A stretch of 64,000 bases of DNA. Source: a bacterium 1XD42-76. GTDB lineage: Bacteria > Bacillota > Clostridia > Lachnospirales > Lachnospiraceae. The stretch spans positions 62,001 to 126,000 of the forward strand of contig QZDW01000004.1 in assembly GCA_009917545.1 (NCBI GenBank), read 5' to 3'. How positions within the stretch are numbered: the first letter of the stretch is position 1; each line of letters begins with the position of its first letter. Positions 17,786-28,099 of this stretch are shown here, one piece after another. The notes beneath the pieces were generated by a model. That model did no database searches, was not told the DNA's origin, and saw only the letters and a program-made list of their open reading frames with translations. The position numbers were made by a program, and so were the translations under genes.

Positions 17786-19242
17786 ATCATTCCACCATTA
17801 CTGTCATTAATTATTTTCTGAAGCGTATCCTGGAGCTTCATCTGGCAGTCCTCTGTCATCTGGGAAATCTTGGCCTGCATACCGTCCTCCACGATCTGTT
17901 CCACGGATTTTCCGAAAATATTCGTCTCCCAGACGCCGTCCTCTGTTGTTTCACTGTCTTTTATGTAAGCGATCAGATCCTTCGCCTGCTGTTCGCTGCC
18001 GACAATGGGTGCAATCTCTGTCTCGATATGTGCCTTTATAAGGTTGATGGACGGCGCCTGAGCATGGATTTTTACGCCGTATTTATTGCCGTGGCGGATG
18101 AGCTGCGGCTCGTCGAGCATGATTTCTGATTTATCCGGCATAACGATACCATAGCCTTTTAAGCGCACCTGGCACAGCGCATTTTTTACCTTTTCATACT
18201 CGTCCTGCATCCCGCAGAGACGTCCCAATGTATGGAAGAGCTGGTATTCATCCTTCACCGGAAGCCCTGTATACTCGCTGATGACCTGGTAATAACAGTC
18301 ATCATCCATCTTGACCTCCAAAGAAACGGTGCCATCCGACATGTCGAGCCCCGTCACTGTGATTCCCAGCACATTTTTATCATCCGTATCAAACAGGTCT
18401 CCCGAAACGTCCTTCATCTGGCTGATATTTGTCAGGATTTCCCTGGCATTGCCGATGATTCCTTCCTTAAGAGGATGAGCGTCTGGCAAAATCTCCATCC
18501 ATTTCGGAATATGGAAATCGACCTCCTTCACCGGGAATTCCTTCAGTACAAGTGCCAGGATATTCTCGATATCATCCTTTTTTAACTGCTCACAGTTGAC
18601 CGGGAAAACAGCGGCGCCGTACGTCTTTCCCAGCCTTCCCGCAAGCTCCCTTGTCTCCTCGGAAAAAGGCCTCGCGGAATTCAAAAGCACCACGAAGGGT
18701 TTGCCGATCTCCTTTAACTCATGGATCGTCTGCTCCTCCGCAGCGACATAATCTCCTCTGGAAAGCTCTCCGAAGCTCGCGTCGGAGGTGACTAACACGC
18801 CAATTGTGGAATGGTCGTGGATCACCTTTCTCGTGCCCACCTCCGCTGCCTGGGTAAAGGGGATCTCATGATCGTACCAGGGCGTTTTCACAAGCCGCTC
18901 CTCCCCGTTTTCGATGTGTCCGGCAGCCCCGTTTACCATAAAACCGACACAGTCGATCAGACGGACTTTGGCCGTAATTCCGTCGTCTAAAATGATCTCT
19001 GCAGCCTCCTTGGGTATAAACTTCGGTTCCGTCGTCATAATTGTTTTTCCGGCAGAACTCTGCGGAAGTTCATCACGTGCAAGCGATTTCTGGTGCCCGT
19101 CCGGCAGCTTGGGGAGTACCATAAGCTCCATAAACCGCTTGATAAAGGTGGATTTTCCCGTCCGCACCGGCCCGACCACGCCGATATAGATCTCGCCCCC
19201 GGTCCTGGCCTCAATATCTTTGTATACATGGAAATTGTCCAT
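17770..19242 (-). CDS. spoIVA: Stage IV sporulation protein A
   Basis: A 490-aa spore-coat morphogenetic ATPase that polymerises on the forespore surface. A TRAFAC-type Walker A motif (GPVRTGKST) lies at about residues 24-32, followed by TTEPKFIPKEA and the C-terminal region that contacts SpoVM in Bacillus. The ATG is at 19242; its Shine-Dalgarno (AAGGGGG) is buried in the right arm of a stem-loop between gpsA and spoIVA. It follows der-plsY-gpsA, the usual Clostridia order. Confidence 0.97.
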   Translation of the reverse strand: MDNFHVYKDIEARTGGEIYIGVVGPVRTGKSTFIKRFMELMVLPKLPDGHQKSLARDELPQSSAGKTIMTTEPKFIPKEAAEIILDDGITAKVRLIDCVGFMVNGAAGHIENGEERLVKTPWYDHEIPFTQAAEVGTRKVIHDHSTIGVLVTSDASFGELSRGDYVAAEEQTIHELKEIGKPFVVLLNSARPFSEETRELAGRLGKTYGAAVFPVNCEQLKKDDIENILALVLKEFPVKEVDFHIPKWMEILPDAHPLKEGIIGNAREILTNISQMKDVSGDLFDTDDKNVLGITVTGLDMSDGTVSLEVKMDDDCYYQVISEYTGLPVKDEYQLFHTLGRLCGMQDEYEKVKNALCQVRLKGYGIVMPDKSEIMLDEPQLIRHGNKYGVKIHAQAPSINLIKAHIETEIAPIVGSEQQAKDLIAYIKDSETTEDGVWETNIFGKSVEQIVEDGMQAKISQMTEDCQMKLQDTLQKIINDSNGGMICIII

Positions 19243-19249
19243 AAAAATA

Positions 19250-19287
19250 CCCCCTTATGCTTCTGCTAAACTATATGCATAAGGGGG
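19250..19287 (-). terminator. gpsA terminator-like hairpin containing the spoIVA Shine-Dalgarno
   Basis: On the minus strand CCCCCTTATGC (19287-19277) pairs perfectly with GCATAAGGGGG (19260-19250) over a 16-base loop, followed by TATTTTT and then the spoIVA ATG. It works as an intrinsic terminator by shape, but the right arm also contains the spoIVA ribosome binding site. Confidence 0.75.
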
Positions 19288-19297
19288 AAAAATATGA
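19270..19297 (-). promoter_or_regulatory. Possible sigma-E promoter of spoIVA
   Basis: Just past the gpsA stop the minus strand reads TCATATT (fits the -35 KMATATT), 13 bases, then CATATAGT (7 of 8 of the -10 CATACANT). The spacer is one base shorter than the Bacillus range of 14-15. The start would fall near 19263-19261, at the edge of the hairpin loop. Confidence 0.5.
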
Positions 19298-19298
19298 C

Positions 19299-20309
19299 TT
19301 ATGCTTCCCAGGGCAGGTCGTTGCTCTCGTTACGCTTATCTCTCTGCATGAGCTCCATCACCGCGTCCTTCGCCGGTTTATTCTCAAACAGGACCTGATT
19401 CACCTGCTCCACCACCGGCATGGGGACATCATACTTTCTGGAAAGCGCCAGGGCCGCTCTGGCCGAATAGACGCCCTCCACCACCATATTGACCTCCTTC
19501 ATGGCCTCTTCCATTGTATAGCCCTTTCCAAGAAGGATCCCGGCCCTGCGGTTACGGCTGTGCATACTGGCACAGGTGACGATCAGGTCGCCGATTCCGG
19601 AAAGACCGGTAAACGACTGATATTTCCCGCCCATCGCCATACCAAGCCGCGCGATTTCCGCAATCCCGCGCGTGATGAGCGCCGCCTTCGTGTTGTCGCC
19701 ATAGCCCAGGCCGTCCGCAGTACCTGCCGCCAGAGCCACCACATTCTTTAAGGCAGCGCCGACTTCGATGCCCAGCACATCCGGGCTCGTGTACACCCGA
19801 AACACAGGGCTCATGAACACGGACTGAACATACTCGGCCAGCGCTTTCTTGTGCGCCCCGGCCACACACGTCGTCGGCAGCCCGCGGGCGACCTCCTCGG
19901 CATGGCTGGGCCCCGAGAGGACTGCAACGTCTGCATCGGGAAGCTCTTCCTTTATCACCTCAGACATGGTATGCAGTGTCGCTTCCTCAATCCCCTTTGC
20001 CAGATCCACGATCCGCTGCCCTGCCTTGCAGTACAGACGCATGTTAGCCGCCGTGCTGCGCACAAATACAGACGGCACAGCCATCACCAGAAGATCCTTT
20101 TCCTCCATAGCCTCTGAAAGCTTTGCTGTATAGCAGATGGTTTCCGGAAGCTTCACCTCCGGCAGATTTTTATGCGCAAGCGTACGCTTCATTTCCTCAA
20201 TCTCCTCAGGAATCGCCGACCACAGCGTAACCTGATGTCCGTTGTTCGAAAGAAGAACGGCGATTGCGGTACCCCATGTTCCGGAACCAAGAATTCCGAT
20301 TCTCTCCAT
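19299..20309 (-). CDS. gpsA: Glycerol-3-phosphate dehydrogenase [NAD(P)+]
   Basis: A 336-aa cytoplasmic enzyme that reduces dihydroxyacetone phosphate to sn-glycerol-3-phosphate for phospholipid synthesis. The N-terminal GILGSGTWGTA Rossmann motif, the VLSGPSHAEEVARG block and GVEVGAALKNVVALAAG-like segment (here GIEVGAALKNV) are all present. AAGGAG lies nine bases before the ATG. It follows plsY, which uses its product. Confidence 0.97.
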   Translation of the reverse strand: MERIGILGSGTWGTAIAVLLSNNGHQVTLWSAIPEEIEEMKRTLAHKNLPEVKLPETICYTAKLSEAMEEKDLLVMAVPSVFVRSTAANMRLYCKAGQRIVDLAKGIEEATLHTMSEVIKEELPDADVAVLSGPSHAEEVARGLPTTCVAGAHKKALAEYVQSVFMSPVFRVYTSPDVLGIEVGAALKNVVALAAGTADGLGYGDNTKAALITRGIAEIARLGMAMGGKYQSFTGLSGIGDLIVTCASMHSRNRRAGILLGKGYTMEEAMKEVNMVVEGVYSARAALALSRKYDVPMPVVEQVNQVLFENKPAKDAVMELMQRDKRNESNDLPWEA

Positions 20310-20327
20310 TATCCCAGACTCCTTTTC

Positions 20328-20963
20328 CTATTTTTTTCCATTCCCCCAAAGCCTGTTTTCCGTTCCCTTAAGAAGCCGTCCGATATTGGCGCGATGCCGC
20401 CAGACTGCCATAACGGTAAGGAAGGCAGCCACACCGAAAAACTCCGGCAGATCCCCTGCTGCCACTCTGAAATCGCCCTGCTGCCCGTAATAGACCATCT
20501 GTATCAAAAATGCAGCCACAACCAGAATAGAGCCGAGTGATACGTACCGTGTGAGCAGTACGATACTGAGAAAAAGCACTGCGCATACAAGCGTTATCCG
20601 CCAGTCCATTGACACGAAGATTCCTGCCATTGAGGCGATCCCCTTTCCGCCCCTAAAATTTAGATAACAGGGAAAATTGTGTCCCAGGACAACTCCCAGC
20701 CCGGCGTACAGTACGTAGAGATCCGTACTTGCTGAATCCCGGAACAAAACTCTTACTGCCAGGCAGGCGAACACAGTCTTGAAAAAGTCGCCGAAAAACA
20801 CGATCAGTCCGGCCTTTTTTCCCATCACTCTCAAGGCGTTCGTCGTCCCTGAGTTGCCGCTTCCGTAGTTGCGGATATCCATATGGTGAAGCTTACCATA
20901 GAGATAGCCTGTCTGGAAAATCCCGAACACATATCCGATCAAAAGGCAAAGAATTCTTGTCAT
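20328..20963 (-). CDS. plsY: Acyl-phosphate glycerol-3-phosphate acyltransferase
   Basis: A 211-aa integral membrane enzyme with about five membrane segments that transfers an acyl group from acyl phosphate to glycerol-3-phosphate. The diagnostic GSGNSGTTNALRVMG loop is near residue 36, and GHNFPCYLNFRGGKG follows at about residue 95. It starts three bases after the der stop and is followed by gpsA, the producer of its substrate. Confidence 0.96.
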   Translation of the reverse strand: MTRILCLLIGYVFGIFQTGYLYGKLHHMDIRNYGSGNSGTTNALRVMGKKAGLIVFFGDFFKTVFACLAVRVLFRDSASTDLYVLYAGLGVVLGHNFPCYLNFRGGKGIASMAGIFVSMDWRITLVCAVLFLSIVLLTRYVSLGSILVVAAFLIQMVYYGQQGDFRVAAGDLPEFFGVAAFLTVMAVWRHRANIGRLLKGTENRLWGNGKK

Positions 20964-20966
20964 GGT

Positions 20967-22292
20967 TTATCCCTTCTCCTTTCGTTCCCGGATCATAAAT
21001 TTGAGGGCTGTCCCACGGAAGCCGAACGCTTCCCGGATCTTATTTTCCAGATAACGTGTGTAGGAAAAATGCATCAGTTCCTTATCATTTACGAATACCA
21101 CAAAGGCCGGGGGCTTGACCGCCACCTGGGTCACATAAAAGATCTTTAACCGTTTTCCCTTGTCCGACGGGGGCTGCTGCATAGCCACAGCCTCTGTCAC
21201 AATTTCGTTTAAAACTCCGGTGGCAATGCGCAGATTCTGGTTTTCCCGCACCATGTCAATGAGATCAAACAGCTTCCCCATCCTTTGTCCGGTCAGCGCG
21301 GACACGAATATATATTCGGCATAAGGCATATAGGACAGCGTTTCCTTAAGCCGTCTTGTATATTCATAGATCGTCTTATCATTTTTCTCGACAGCATCCC
21401 ATTTATTAACGACAACGATCACACCTTTGCCCCTGTCATGGGCAATACCGGCAATCTTGGCATCCTGTTCCGTTACGCCTTCTACAGCGTCGATAACCAG
21501 AAGGACGATATCGGCCCGTTCCACGGCCGTGACCGTACGGATAATGCTGTAACGCTCCAGGTTTTCCTTAACCCGGCTCTTCCGTCTGAGTCCTGCTGTA
21601 TCAATAAAAACGTATTCCGTACCGTTGTGGACGATATCGGTGTCCACCGCATCCCTCGTCGTCCCGGCGATGTCTGAGACAATCACCCGGTTTTCGCCCA
21701 GAAGTTTATTGATAATCGAGGATTTGCCCACATTGGGCTTTCCCACAATCGCAATCCGCGGCCTGTCGTCCTCCTCATCACCGTACTGCTCCTGTGTAAA
21801 ATGCTTTGTCACCTCGTCGAGCAGATCTCCGATTCCCAGACGGGAGGCAGCCGAGACAGGGAACGGCTCCCCGATACCGAGATTATAGAACTCGTAGACA
21901 TTGTTACCATACTTGGCAAAGCTGTCCACCTTATTGACTGCCAGCACCACCGGCTTCCTGGCCTTTCTGAGCATGTCTGCGACCTTGGAATCGGCATCCA
22001 CGAGTCCCTGGCGCACATCGACAAGAAACACGATCACATCGGCTGTGTCAATAGCGATCTGTGCCTGCTCCCGCATCTGTGAGAGAATGATATCTGCCGA
22101 ATCCGGCTCGATTCCGCCTGTATCAATCAGGGTAAAGCCGTGATTCAGCCAGGTACAGTCCGCATAGATCCGGTCACGTGTCACGCCGGGTGTGTCCTCC
22201 ACAATTGAGATGGCGCTGCCGGCCAGCACATTAAACAGAGTCGATTTGCCAACGTTGGGCCGCCCGACAATCGCTACTACTGGTTTGCTCAT
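20967..22292 (-). CDS. der: Ribosome biogenesis GTPase Der (EngA)
   Basis: A 441-aa tandem GTPase for 50S assembly. The two G domains have P-loops GRPNVGKST (about residue 9) and GKPNVGKSS (about residue 183), each followed by a DTPG/DIAG switch and an NKVD/NKWD specificity motif; a C-terminal KH-like domain follows. AAGGAG precedes the ATG. First gene of der-plsY-gpsA-spoIVA. Confidence 0.98.
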   Translation of the reverse strand: MSKPVVAIVGRPNVGKSTLFNVLAGSAISIVEDTPGVTRDRIYADCTWLNHGFTLIDTGGIEPDSADIILSQMREQAQIAIDTADVIVFLVDVRQGLVDADSKVADMLRKARKPVVLAVNKVDSFAKYGNNVYEFYNLGIGEPFPVSAASRLGIGDLLDEVTKHFTQEQYGDEEDDRPRIAIVGKPNVGKSSIINKLLGENRVIVSDIAGTTRDAVDTDIVHNGTEYVFIDTAGLRRKSRVKENLERYSIIRTVTAVERADIVLLVIDAVEGVTEQDAKIAGIAHDRGKGVIVVVNKWDAVEKNDKTIYEYTRRLKETLSYMPYAEYIFVSALTGQRMGKLFDLIDMVRENQNLRIATGVLNEIVTEAVAMQQPPSDKGKRLKIFYVTQVAVKPPAFVVFVNDKELMHFSYTRYLENKIREAFGFRGTALKFMIRERKEKG

Positions 22293-22327
22293 ATGATTTC
22301 TCCTTAATTTTCCATTCTGTGCCGCAT

Positions 22328-23485
22328 CTACCTGCGGCTCATCTCCAGAAGCTTCTGTCTGAGCTCGCCTTCGATTCTCCCAAGCTCTGCTTCCGCTGCC
22401 CGCCGTTTCTGCCGGCCTGCCTGCTGGATCTTCATCACCTCGTCTAATGTGGAGATCAGGGTCTGGTTTGTAGCCTTTAACGTCTCAATATCCACGATAC
22501 CGCGTTCTGCCTCTCTGGCTGTATCCATCGTGGCGATTTTTAACATCTCTGCATTCTTACGCAAAAGCTCGTTCGTGGTATCCGTCACCTGCTTCTGGGC
22601 CCTGGCGGCATCCGCTGAATGACTCAAACCCACAGAGATCACCATCTGCGTTTTCCACAAAGGGATCGTATTAACCAGTGTGGACTGGATCTTTTCGGAC
22701 ATCACGGTATCGTTATTCTGTAAGAGCCGGATCTGCGGCGCCATCTGCAGGGAAACAGCCCTCGTAAGCTCGAGGTCATGAAGCTTCTTTTCGAAACGGT
22801 TGCAAAGATTCGCCAGGTCATTGGCTCTCTGCGTATCCTCGGGAAGCCCTGTGCGTCTCGCGCACTCCAAGGCCTTCGGGATCTCATTTTCCATCGTCTC
22901 TTTCAGTTTTTTCTTCCCGGCCAGAATATACATGGACAATTCCTTCAGGTATGTCAGGTTCAGGTCATACATTTTGTCCATTGTGGCAATGTCCTTTAGA
23001 AGCTGCATTTGATGCCCCTCTAATACCTTGCATACCTTATTTACGTGCTCCTCTGCCTTTGCATACTTTGCCTTTAATCCGGCCAGACGGTTCCCGCTCT
23101 TTTTAAAAAAGCCGAAAACGCCGCCCTTTTCTTCCTCCGCATCAAAATCCCTCAGTTCACCTGCGACCTCGGCGAGCATTCCCCCGATCTCGCCCAGATC
23201 CTTCGTCTTAATATGCTCTAATGCCGACTCGGAAAAATCCGCAATCTTTTTCTGCGCGCCCGCGCCATAGCGGAGCACCATACCGGAATTGGACAGATCA
23301 ATTTTCGAGGCAAAATCGTCCACCATCTTCTGTTCCTGGGGGCTTAGCCGGATCTCTGGTTCCTCTTCCTTTTTCTCTTCCATCTGTTTCGGAAGGGCCG
23401 GCTCCTCCTGTACCGTATCAAACGGTTCAAAAGTCAGATCCGGTCCCTGCACTGTCATCTCTTCCCAATCCGTTTTCATCGTCAT
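22328..23485 (-). CDS. TelA-like toxic anion resistance protein
   Basis: A 385-aa, largely helical soluble protein of the TelA/YaaN family, associated with resistance to tellurite and some antimicrobials; the biochemical role is unclear. Visible family blocks: [36 protein letters not shown] and the C-terminal [17 protein letters not shown]. The start is uncertain between ATGs at 23485 and 23479 because no clear ribosome binding site is seen. It pairs with the XpaC-like gene upstream, as in many Firmicutes. Confidence 0.88.
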   Translation of the reverse strand: MTMKTDWEEMTVQGPDLTFEPFDTVQEEPALPKQMEEKKEEEPEIRLSPQEQKMVDDFASKIDLSNSGMVLRYGAGAQKKIADFSESALEHIKTKDLGEIGGMLAEVAGELRDFDAEEEKGGVFGFFKKSGNRLAGLKAKYAKAEEHVNKVCKVLEGHQMQLLKDIATMDKMYDLNLTYLKELSMYILAGKKKLKETMENEIPKALECARRTGLPEDTQRANDLANLCNRFEKKLHDLELTRAVSLQMAPQIRLLQNNDTVMSEKIQSTLVNTIPLWKTQMVISVGLSHSADAARAQKQVTDTTNELLRKNAEMLKIATMDTAREAERGIVDIETLKATNQTLISTLDEVMKIQQAGRQKRRAAEAELGRIEGELRQKLLEMSRR

Positions 23486-23562
23486 ATCTGGCAGATTTCC
23501 CGCCCTGTCCTCCTTTTTAAGCGTTGATTCATCCTTATCACTGTCTGGTACGCTGTGATATC

Positions 23563-24801
23563 CTATCTGTTGTCATCCATTTCAAAATCCGGGGCTGTCA
23601 GGCCTTCCCGGGCAAGCACGGTCTGTAACACGGACGCATCTGTCACTGCGTCAAAAGCAGCGTCCTTATAAAAATCATCCAGCAGATTTTCAAACGCCGT
23701 GTTGATCGTGTCCAGGGTTTCTTCGATCTCTTTTTTGGCGCTGGAAAGATTCTCACCCCGAAATTCCACTCCGGAAAATTCCTGATAGGCAGATACCAGC
23801 TTCACGGTGGTCGGAAGATAATATTCCATAAATTTTTCCAGCTCATCCAGCTGATCCGGATATTTTCTCAGGGCTTCAAACAAGCGTTCCAAAATCGTAT
23901 CCAGACGCATCAACTTCGCGTAAACGGGTCTCCCAGGCATGGATTCCCGCAGACGGTCTAACGTATCCATATATTCCTGTCCGCGGCGGACGGCAGCTTC
24001 TGCCGGCGTCTCCCCCTGCCGCCTTCCCTCTGTTTTCGCGGTTTCTGCCTTTTTCTGTTCCTGTTCCCTCAAAAGGAACGCTTCCTTTGAACGCTTGTAC
24101 TGGCAATATGTCTCCTCATCGAGCATCACACACGTCGCACCATCGTCCATGCGTACATCAGGCAGCATTCCCAAACCGATTATTTTGCGCAGATCCTTTT
24201 GGATAAACGGGAGGCTTTTCCCGCTCACACGCGCCAGCCGTTCTGTCTCACAATACGTTTTTCCGTATCGCTTTAGTTCTTTTAAATATCCCTTCAGACG
24301 TGAAATCCGGCTCTGCCTTGAAATGCCGAAAGAAAGCATGACGGCAAAACCAGCCGCCAGACATCCAAAGATCAGGCTGAGTACCCATAATGGCATCTGC
24401 TCTGTAAACAATGCAACGAAAAACAGGGTTATGGCTGCAATGCCGAAAACCCCGGAACCGATGCTCCCGAATACGGTATAGAGGATTCCGGACAGCTTTC
24501 CCTTCCAGTTGACGCGGATCGCGGGAGGTTCCCTGGGCGGCAGGCTATTTACTCCCCGGGATTCCATGCTCTGCCACCCCCCGGGGGATTGGATGCCGGG
24601 GCCCCCCGGACGATTCTGCTCTGCCTGGAATGCCTGCCGGTCCCGGCCGCCGATGAACTGCTGTCTCGCCTCTTCCAGGGCAGAATTGACCGTGTCTCCT
24701 ACCAGCTTATTGATCTGATTGAAATCCTTTGACTCGATAGCCTGAGCTATCACATGACGAAGCTGGTCCCTAATATCCCGATTGTTCCAGTTTTGTTCCA
24801 T
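23563..24801 (-). CDS. XpaC-like membrane protein (5-bromo-4-chloroindolyl phosphate hydrolysis family)
   Basis: A 412-aa protein starting at ATG 24801 with GGAGGGACG before it; 35 codons of in-frame upstream sequence lack a signal and are excluded. A polar, Gly/Pro-rich N-terminal region leads to two adjacent membrane segments (about residues 100-150), then a long helical cytoplasmic domain. XpaC proteins are usually encoded beside TelA, as here. The historical enzyme name is not a proven activity. Confidence 0.85.
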   Translation of the reverse strand: MEQNWNNRDIRDQLRHVIAQAIESKDFNQINKLVGDTVNSALEEARQQFIGGRDRQAFQAEQNRPGGPGIQSPGGWQSMESRGVNSLPPREPPAIRVNWKGKLSGILYTVFGSIGSGVFGIAAITLFFVALFTEQMPLWVLSLIFGCLAAGFAVMLSFGISRQSRISRLKGYLKELKRYGKTYCETERLARVSGKSLPFIQKDLRKIIGLGMLPDVRMDDGATCVMLDEETYCQYKRSKEAFLLREQEQKKAETAKTEGRRQGETPAEAAVRRGQEYMDTLDRLRESMPGRPVYAKLMRLDTILERLFEALRKYPDQLDELEKFMEYYLPTTVKLVSAYQEFSGVEFRGENLSSAKKEIEETLDTINTAFENLLDDFYKDAAFDAVTDASVLQTVLAREGLTAPDFEMDDNR

Positions 24802-24928
24802 ATCCGTCCCTCCGCAAAGCCGTTTTGTCCTCTGAACCTGCAGACTATAGTCGAAATGATTATACCCCAATTTCACGATACAGGCAACAAGGAATTCGGG
24901 CGGCAAGGAGAGAAAAGCAAAAATCTTG

Positions 24929-25447
24929 TCATGTTCTTTTCAGTTCCTTTTTATAAATCTCCACTTCATAAGTTTTCCCGCTATGCTGGTCTGTTTTCTG
25001 CTCCGAACACTGGTAATCCAATCCGCAGGATAACGCCAGCGCCTTTGAAGCCAGATTCTTTGCCCGTGTAGAATAATAAAATTCCTGCCCGCCTGAAGAA
25101 ATACAGTATTCCATCAATAAGCGCAGTATCTGTTTCCCATATCCTTTTCCGACATACTCTGGTCCCAGGGCAATACCAGTCTCATGATAAATATGCGGCT
25201 CTGTTTCCTTCACTCCGGCAAAACCAATGGCCTGCCCGCTGCCCCTCTCATAGACCAGCCATGCGTTATGGGTCTCCTGCCATGTGATTGTCCTCTGTAT
25301 CCTCTCCCTGGCTTCCTCTTCATCAGTCGTCACCTTCCATACCATATGTTCCGCCGTTTCCGGTCTCGACCAGACATTACGGTACATAGTTCTCCAGTCC
25401 TCATATTTTGCTTTCCCAAGAATGATATCCTCTGTCTCCATCTCCAT
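24929..25447 (-). CDS. GNAT-family N-acetyltransferase
   Basis: A 172-aa acetyltransferase. The ATG at 25447 is preceded by AAGGAG nine bases upstream; an ATG six codons earlier overlaps that site. The acetyl-CoA loop is seen as LGPEYVGKGYGKQILR, and the layout resembles RimJ/RimL-type enzymes that modify protein N-termini or small molecules. Substrate unknown. It is separated from pepA by the operon terminator. Confidence 0.85.
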   Translation of the reverse strand: MEMETEDIILGKAKYEDWRTMYRNVWSRPETAEHMVWKVTTDEEEARERIQRTITWQETHNAWLVYERGSGQAIGFAGVKETEPHIYHETGIALGPEYVGKGYGKQILRLLMEYCISSGGQEFYYSTRAKNLASKALALSCGLDYQCSEQKTDQHSGKTYEVEIYKKELKRT

Positions 25448-25628
25448 ATCTGCTGCTCCTTTCAAAATCTGTAAACAGTGTCATGAATCTATAATAGCAC
25501 ATTCTCTGGTATTTCTCATTCAGATGTATGGCAGGGACCGAAATCCATCCCGCCCCCAGCCTTTGCTTTTCACGGTCCTTTGCTGCTGGCGTCAGTGTAT
25601 AACCGACACGCAGATGAAACAGCAGACA

Positions 25629-25669
25629 GAAAAAGCGGCCGGGAACCAGCATCCTGATTCCCGGCCTTT
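25629..25669 (-). terminator. Terminator of the opp-pepA operon
   Basis: A perfect 9-bp stem GGCCGGGAA/TTCCCGGCC with a 12-base loop, followed on the minus strand by GCTTTTTC. It lies just past the pepA stop at 25683. The plus strand has a shorter T-run. Confidence 0.88.
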
Positions 25670-25682
25670 CCCGCCTGTGTAT

Positions 25683-27155
25683 CTATTTTTCCAGTCTCTT
25701 CACAGTCTCATAAAGCAGCCCTGCCCCGTATCCTGTGCCGCCTCTGGAGCTGTAGGCATTTCCCTCCCCGCTCCAGTTGACCGGGGCCATATCAATATGG
25801 GCCCAGGGCTTTCCTTCTGTAAACTCCCGGATAAACAGTCCCGCAACAATGGAACCGCCTCCCATCGTATTACCTGGATTGCTGCTCTTTATATCTGCTG
25901 CCTCAGATTTCAGTACTGTCAGAAGCTCCTCGTCCTCCGGAAGCCTCCATACCTGCTCACATGTCGTTCTGGCCGCTGTTTCCACTGTCTCTGCGAGTGT
26001 TTCATTGCTTGCAAGAAGCACCGCATGGTTTCCTCCGACAGACGTTTTGGCCGCTCCGGTCAGAGTCGCGATGTCAATTAACGTCTCTGCCCCTTCCCGG
26101 CGGACCGCATATGTGATGGCATCCGCCAGTGTCAGGCGTCCTTCCGCGTCCGCATTTAACATCTCGATCGTCTTGCCGTTCATTGAGCGGAGAATATCGC
26201 CCGGCACATAGGATTTGCCGGATATCATATTCTTGCAGGCGGCAATCACGCCGACCACAGGAGTCGGAAGCTTCATAAGAGCGATAGTCTGCATGGCTCC
26301 GATGACAGCAGCCGCGCCTCCCATATCGTCATGCATGGTCGCCATTTTTGATTTCATGCTGTAGCCGCCGCTGTCAAACATTACGCCTTTGCCGATCAGG
26401 GCCACCGGCGGCTTTGCACTGCCGTCCCCCCGGTAGCGCATGACGATCACCACCGGCTCATCGTCCGCTCCGCGGGCAACAGCCAGAAATGCCCCCATAT
26501 GTAAGGCTTCAATCTGCGGTTTTCTGAGAATTTCCACTTCGATGCCGCATTCCGATCCTACCTTAACTGCTTCCTCTGCAAGCTGGTTCGGCGTCATATA
26601 CATGGACGGGTGATTTACCAGATCCCTGGCAAGCAGCGTACCGCGGGCAACCGTCTCTGCCTCACGGACGATCTCTTCAAATCCCGGCATCTCCGTGATA
26701 AATGAGACCTCTTCAAAACCGCATGGCGCTGCCGCACTCTTATAGGCCAGGAACTGATAGGAGACCAGATGGGGAAGCTCACAGAACTTTCTTGCCGCTT
26801 CCTTTTGGTTCGTAATCTCCTTTGCATGGTCTAAAAAGACTGCAATCTTCTTTGCACACACGCTGCGGCACTTCCTGAAAGCCTTTGCCATTGCCAAGAA
26901 TAACTGCCTTTTTGAGGCCGTCCCGTCCCCCAGAGACACCAGCACAAGCTCTGCAAATTTATTGTCTGCAAACACGCTTCTGCTTAAAACTGTGCCGCAT
27001 TCCGGCTTCCATGCCTTTGACGCCGCCAGGGCCTTTACTGCCTCATCATACTGCGGGCCCAGAGAGAGCGTATACTCCCCTTTGGCGGAAAACGGAATCA
27101 CCACCGCGTCATACCCGCCGGCATTTCCCGCCGTTCTTTCTATTGTTGTAATCAT
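25683..27155 (-). CDS. pepA: Leucyl aminopeptidase, M17 family
   Basis: A 490-aa two-domain metallopeptidase that removes N-terminal residues from peptides. The catalytic C-terminal domain shows the M17 signature [13 protein letters not shown], with an upstream [14 protein letters not shown] metal and active-site Lys block. Its ATG overlaps the oppF stop as ATGA, so it is translated with the oligopeptide transporter, a logical pairing for peptide use. It appears intact although the transporter is not. Confidence 0.95.
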   Translation of the reverse strand: MITTIERTAGNAGGYDAVVIPFSAKGEYTLSLGPQYDEAVKALAASKAWKPECGTVLSRSVFADNKFAELVLVSLGDGTASKRQLFLAMAKAFRKCRSVCAKKIAVFLDHAKEITNQKEAARKFCELPHLVSYQFLAYKSAAAPCGFEEVSFITEMPGFEEIVREAETVARGTLLARDLVNHPSMYMTPNQLAEEAVKVGSECGIEVEILRKPQIEALHMGAFLAVARGADDEPVVIVMRYRGDGSAKPPVALIGKGVMFDSGGYSMKSKMATMHDDMGGAAAVIGAMQTIALMKLPTPVVGVIAACKNMISGKSYVPGDILRSMNGKTIEMLNADAEGRLTLADAITYAVRREGAETLIDIATLTGAAKTSVGGNHAVLLASNETLAETVETAARTTCEQVWRLPEDEELLTVLKSEAADIKSSNPGNTMGGGSIVAGLFIREFTEGKPWAHIDMAPVNWSGEGNAYSSRGGTGYGAGLLYETVKRLEK

Positions 27156-28099
27156 GTTTGTCTCAACATCTCCTTATACGTTTCCTGTTCTTCCTGATTC
27201 GCCAGAACATAATGCCCCTCTTCGATCTCCACCCACTGCGGACGGTCCGTCTCATAATGATGGCAGGCCGGGTCGTAGACCTCTATCGTTTTCTGCCGCT
27301 CAATCGCCGGATCCGGCTGGGGAATGGCTGACAGAAGCGCCCTCGTGTAGGGATGGAGCGGGTGCTCATACAGCTTTTCCGTCTCAGCCAGCTCGACGAT
27401 CTTTCCCTTGTGGATCACAGCCACCCGATCCGAGATAAAACGCACGATAGACAAATCATGGGCGATGAACAGGTAGGTAAATCCTTTCTTTTTCTGCAGT
27501 TCCGACAAAAGGTTCAATACCTGCGCACGGATGGAGACATCCAGCGCAGAAATCGGTTCATCGGCAATGATAAGCTTCGGCTCCATCACGAGTGCCCTGG
27601 CAATCCCGATTCGCTGTCTCTGTCCTCCGGAAAACTCATGCGGAAACCGGCTGGCGAATTCCGGCAAAAGTCCCACATCCAGAAGCGCCTGCTCCACCAT
27701 ACGCTTTCTGTCCTCCTCGTCCTTGTGCTTATGAAGATTATAAATCCCTTCGGATATGATATAATCCACTTTGGCACGTTCGTTCAGAGAGGCCATCGGA
27801 TCCTGAAAGATCATCTGGATATTCTCGATGACCTTGTGATCCATTTCCTGTGTGATATTCCCGCTGATGCGCTCCCCGTCATAGAGGATTTCCCCGTCGG
27901 TCACTTCATTAATGCGGATGATGGCCCGGCCGATGGTCGTCTTGCCGGAACCGGATTCCCCCACCAGCCCGAACGTTTCCCCTTCATAGATATCAAAGCT
28001 TACGCCGTCTATGGCAGTGAATTTCTTCTTTTTGCTGCCAAACTCCACTTTGATATTCTTTACCTCCAAAAGTTTCTTCCGCTCTTTCCTCTCAGACAT
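27152..28099 (-). CDS. Oligopeptide ABC transporter ATP-binding protein OppF-like
   Basis: A 315-aa nucleotide-binding subunit. Walker [10 protein letters not shown], signature [10 protein letters not shown], Walker [13 protein letters not shown] and the C-terminal oligopeptide/dipeptide extension ([12 protein letters not shown]) are intact. The ATG at 28099 overlaps the last eight bases of oppD. It ends in an ATGA overlap with pepA. Confidence 0.94.
   Translation of the reverse strand: MSERKERKKLLEVKNIKVEFGSKKKKFTAIDGVSFDIYEGETFGLVGESGSGKTTIGRAIIRINEVTDGEILYDGERISGNITQEMDHKVIENIQMIFQDPMASLNERAKVDYIISEGIYNLHKHKDEEDRKRMVEQALLDVGLLPEFASRFPHEFSGGQRQRIGIARALVMEPKLIIADEPISALDVSIRAQVLNLLSELQKKKGFTYLFIAHDLSIVRFISDRVAVIHKGKIVELAETEKLYEHPLHPYTRALLSAIPQPDPAIERQKTIEVYDPACHHYETDRPQWVEIEEGHYVLANQEEQETYKEMLRQT

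Noticed and set aside
25284-26081. Plus-strand 265-codon frame across the GNAT-pepA interval
   Set aside because: It runs antisense through two real genes and the operon terminator; Cys/Ser/Leu-rich shadow composition.
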